Assembly (NCBI GenBank): GCA_023460575.1
Contig: JAEWPQ010000013.1
Span: 1 to 64,000 of the forward strand
Source: Bacillota bacterium
GTDB taxonomy: Bacteria > Bacillota > Clostridia > Lachnospirales > Lachnospiraceae
DNA length: 64,000 nucleotides
Reading direction: 5' to 3'
Shown: piece by piece, positions 63,373 to 64,000 of the stretch
How positions within the stretch are numbered: position 1 is the stretch's first letter
Layout: each line of letters begins with the position of its first letter
The notes under the pieces: generated by a model
Database searches by the model: none
The model's input: only the letters and a program-made list of their open reading frames with translations
Told to the model about the DNA's origin: nothing
Position numbers and translations under genes: made by a program

Positions 63373-63912
63373 ATGAATAAAATAAGACGAATATTTTCGG
63401 TAACCATATTATTATCATTAATAATTTCTTTTAACGGATTTGCTATGATAAATAATGAATTTAAACCAGTTACACCAGCTACGGAAAAAACAAGTAATTT
63501 TAAATGGATTTGGCTTAGCGATACTGAATGCGTTCAATTTAATGCAGAAGGAACCACAAATAAATCAGATATCGAACGGAAAAATAAAATAGTTACACTT
63601 TCTCATTGGATAGAACCAACAGGAAATGGAGACGAGTACCAAAGGAAAACACGTGATGCCTATTCTGGAAAATGGTCACAGTCAGAAGATGGCATACGGT
63701 CATTTGTATTTGATGATTGCACTATTCCTGTAGGCGTAACAAAGATTGACGGCGTGTTATATGCATTTAATACCTATGGTGAATTAAAAGCCGGATATGA
63801 GTATTACACAGGCTTCAAAACCGAAGCAGACGGCCTTGTAAAGGCTGACAGTGCAGAGTTTACACAATGGCTTGGAACGCAGTATTTACCTGATTGCACA
63901 AGTCACGAATAA
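63373..63912 (+). CDS. secreted prophage protein with wall-binding-like repeat (candidate moron)
   Basis: This is 179 residues with AGGAGGTATTT upstream. A signal peptide (about 1-25) ends near GFA. The mature part has WIWLSDTECVQFN, and then GKWSQSEDGIRSFVFDD, IDGVLYAFNTYGELKAG, a pattern like the aromatic cell-wall-binding repeats of the surface proteins at 14-22 kb. It has its own promoter and terminator inside the tail region, the layout of a lysogenic-conversion gene. The function is unknown; wall attachment or superinfection exclusion are guesses. Confidence 0.75.
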   Translation: MNKIRRIFSVTILLSLIISFNGFAMINNEFKPVTPATEKTSNFKWIWLSDTECVQFNAEGTTNKSDIERKNKIVTLSHWIEPTGNGDEYQRKTRDAYSGKWSQSEDGIRSFVFDDCTIPVGVTKIDGVLYAFNTYGELKAGYEYYTGFKTEADGLVKADSAEFTQWLGTQYLPDCTSHE

Positions 63913-63927
63913 AATAATATGAAATTG

Positions 63928-63955
63928 AGAGCAGAGCAGAAGCCCTGCTCTTTTT
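63928..63955 (+). terminator. terminator of the secreted-protein cassette
   Basis: AGAGCAG (63928-63934) pairs with CTGCTCT (63945-63951), followed by TTTTAT. Confidence 0.75.
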
Positions 63956-63978
63956 ATGTGCAGAAAGGAGCATAAAAT

Positions 63979-64000
63979 ATGTTTATACATGAAGCGGTAA
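63979..64000 (+). CDS. start of a gene cut by the window edge
   Basis: ATG 63979 with AAAGGAGCAT upstream encodes MFIHEAV before the window ends. The opening is compatible with several small phage proteins, including the DUF2829 (Tad2-like) group, but seven codons are too few to decide. Confidence 0.5.

Overview
The window looks like a piece of chromosome from an anaerobic Firmicute of the Clostridia, most likely the Lachnospiraceae (inference). The signs are the low-to-moderate GC content, strong AGGAGG-type ribosome binding sites, clostridial-style cell-wall-binding repeats, an LPxTG surface protein and an HK97-type siphophage. The species cannot be named from the sequence alone.

Region 1 (1-13.4 kb) starts with tRNA-Pro(CGG) and tRNA-Glu(CTC). 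It then shows one peroxiredoxin gene split in two. The C-terminal part (with the TPVCTTEF active site) is at 252-773 and the N-terminal part is at 11355-11474, both on the minus strand. They join in frame at the same residue. Between them lies a block of about 10.6 kb whose ends reconstruct to a near-perfect inverted repeat around a central AA, the shape of a large serine recombinase attachment site. A large serine recombinase (4062-5540) is inside the block. Its cargo is an attenuator-led operon on the minus strand (small membrane protein, ammonium transporter, PII protein) and, on the plus strand, a two-gene unit. That unit has a 1256-residue protein (SIR2-like N-terminus, P-loop NTPase, long helical region, cold-shock-like C-terminus) followed, with a 1-nt overlap, by a 341-residue protein with an Rx4H HEPN-type motif. 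This pair is the best candidate here for an undescribed antiphage system. Right of the element are two small Cys-rich proteins and two GNAT acetyltransferases.

Region 2 (14.1-36.6 kb) is a surface-protein cluster on the plus strand. Three secreted proteins share a TPDG-x-x-VNE cell-wall-binding module. One of them carries GLUG-like and bacterial Ig-like repeats, and one a DUF6273-like C-terminus. They are followed by a 4799-residue LPNTG-anchored adhesin with many CnaB/SpaA-like isopeptide domains. A short-chain dehydrogenase remnant, a small conserved protein, a 41-residue hydrophobic peptide and an orphan r1t-type holin follow.

Region 3 (37.78-64.0 kb, running off the right edge) is a prophage inserted in a tRNA-Thr(CGT) gene. 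A 41-nt 3' tRNA fragment marks the left attachment site, followed by integrase arm-type repeats and the integrase. The lysogeny module has an ImmA-like peptidase with zinc ribbons, a CI-like repressor, a Cro-like protein and four 15-bp operators around two face-to-face promoters. After this come an antirepressor, an excisionase-like protein, replication initiator and helicase-loader genes, a second tyrosine recombinase and an ArpU-like late regulator. Promoters with 9-bp TCCG repeats, two tRNA-like elements, an HNH endonuclease, a probable cos region and the HK97-type packaging, head and tail genes follow. The tail genes include a -1 frameshift in the tail-chaperone gene. The window ends with a self-contained promoter-gene-terminator cassette for a secreted protein (a typical moron) and the first codons of another gene.
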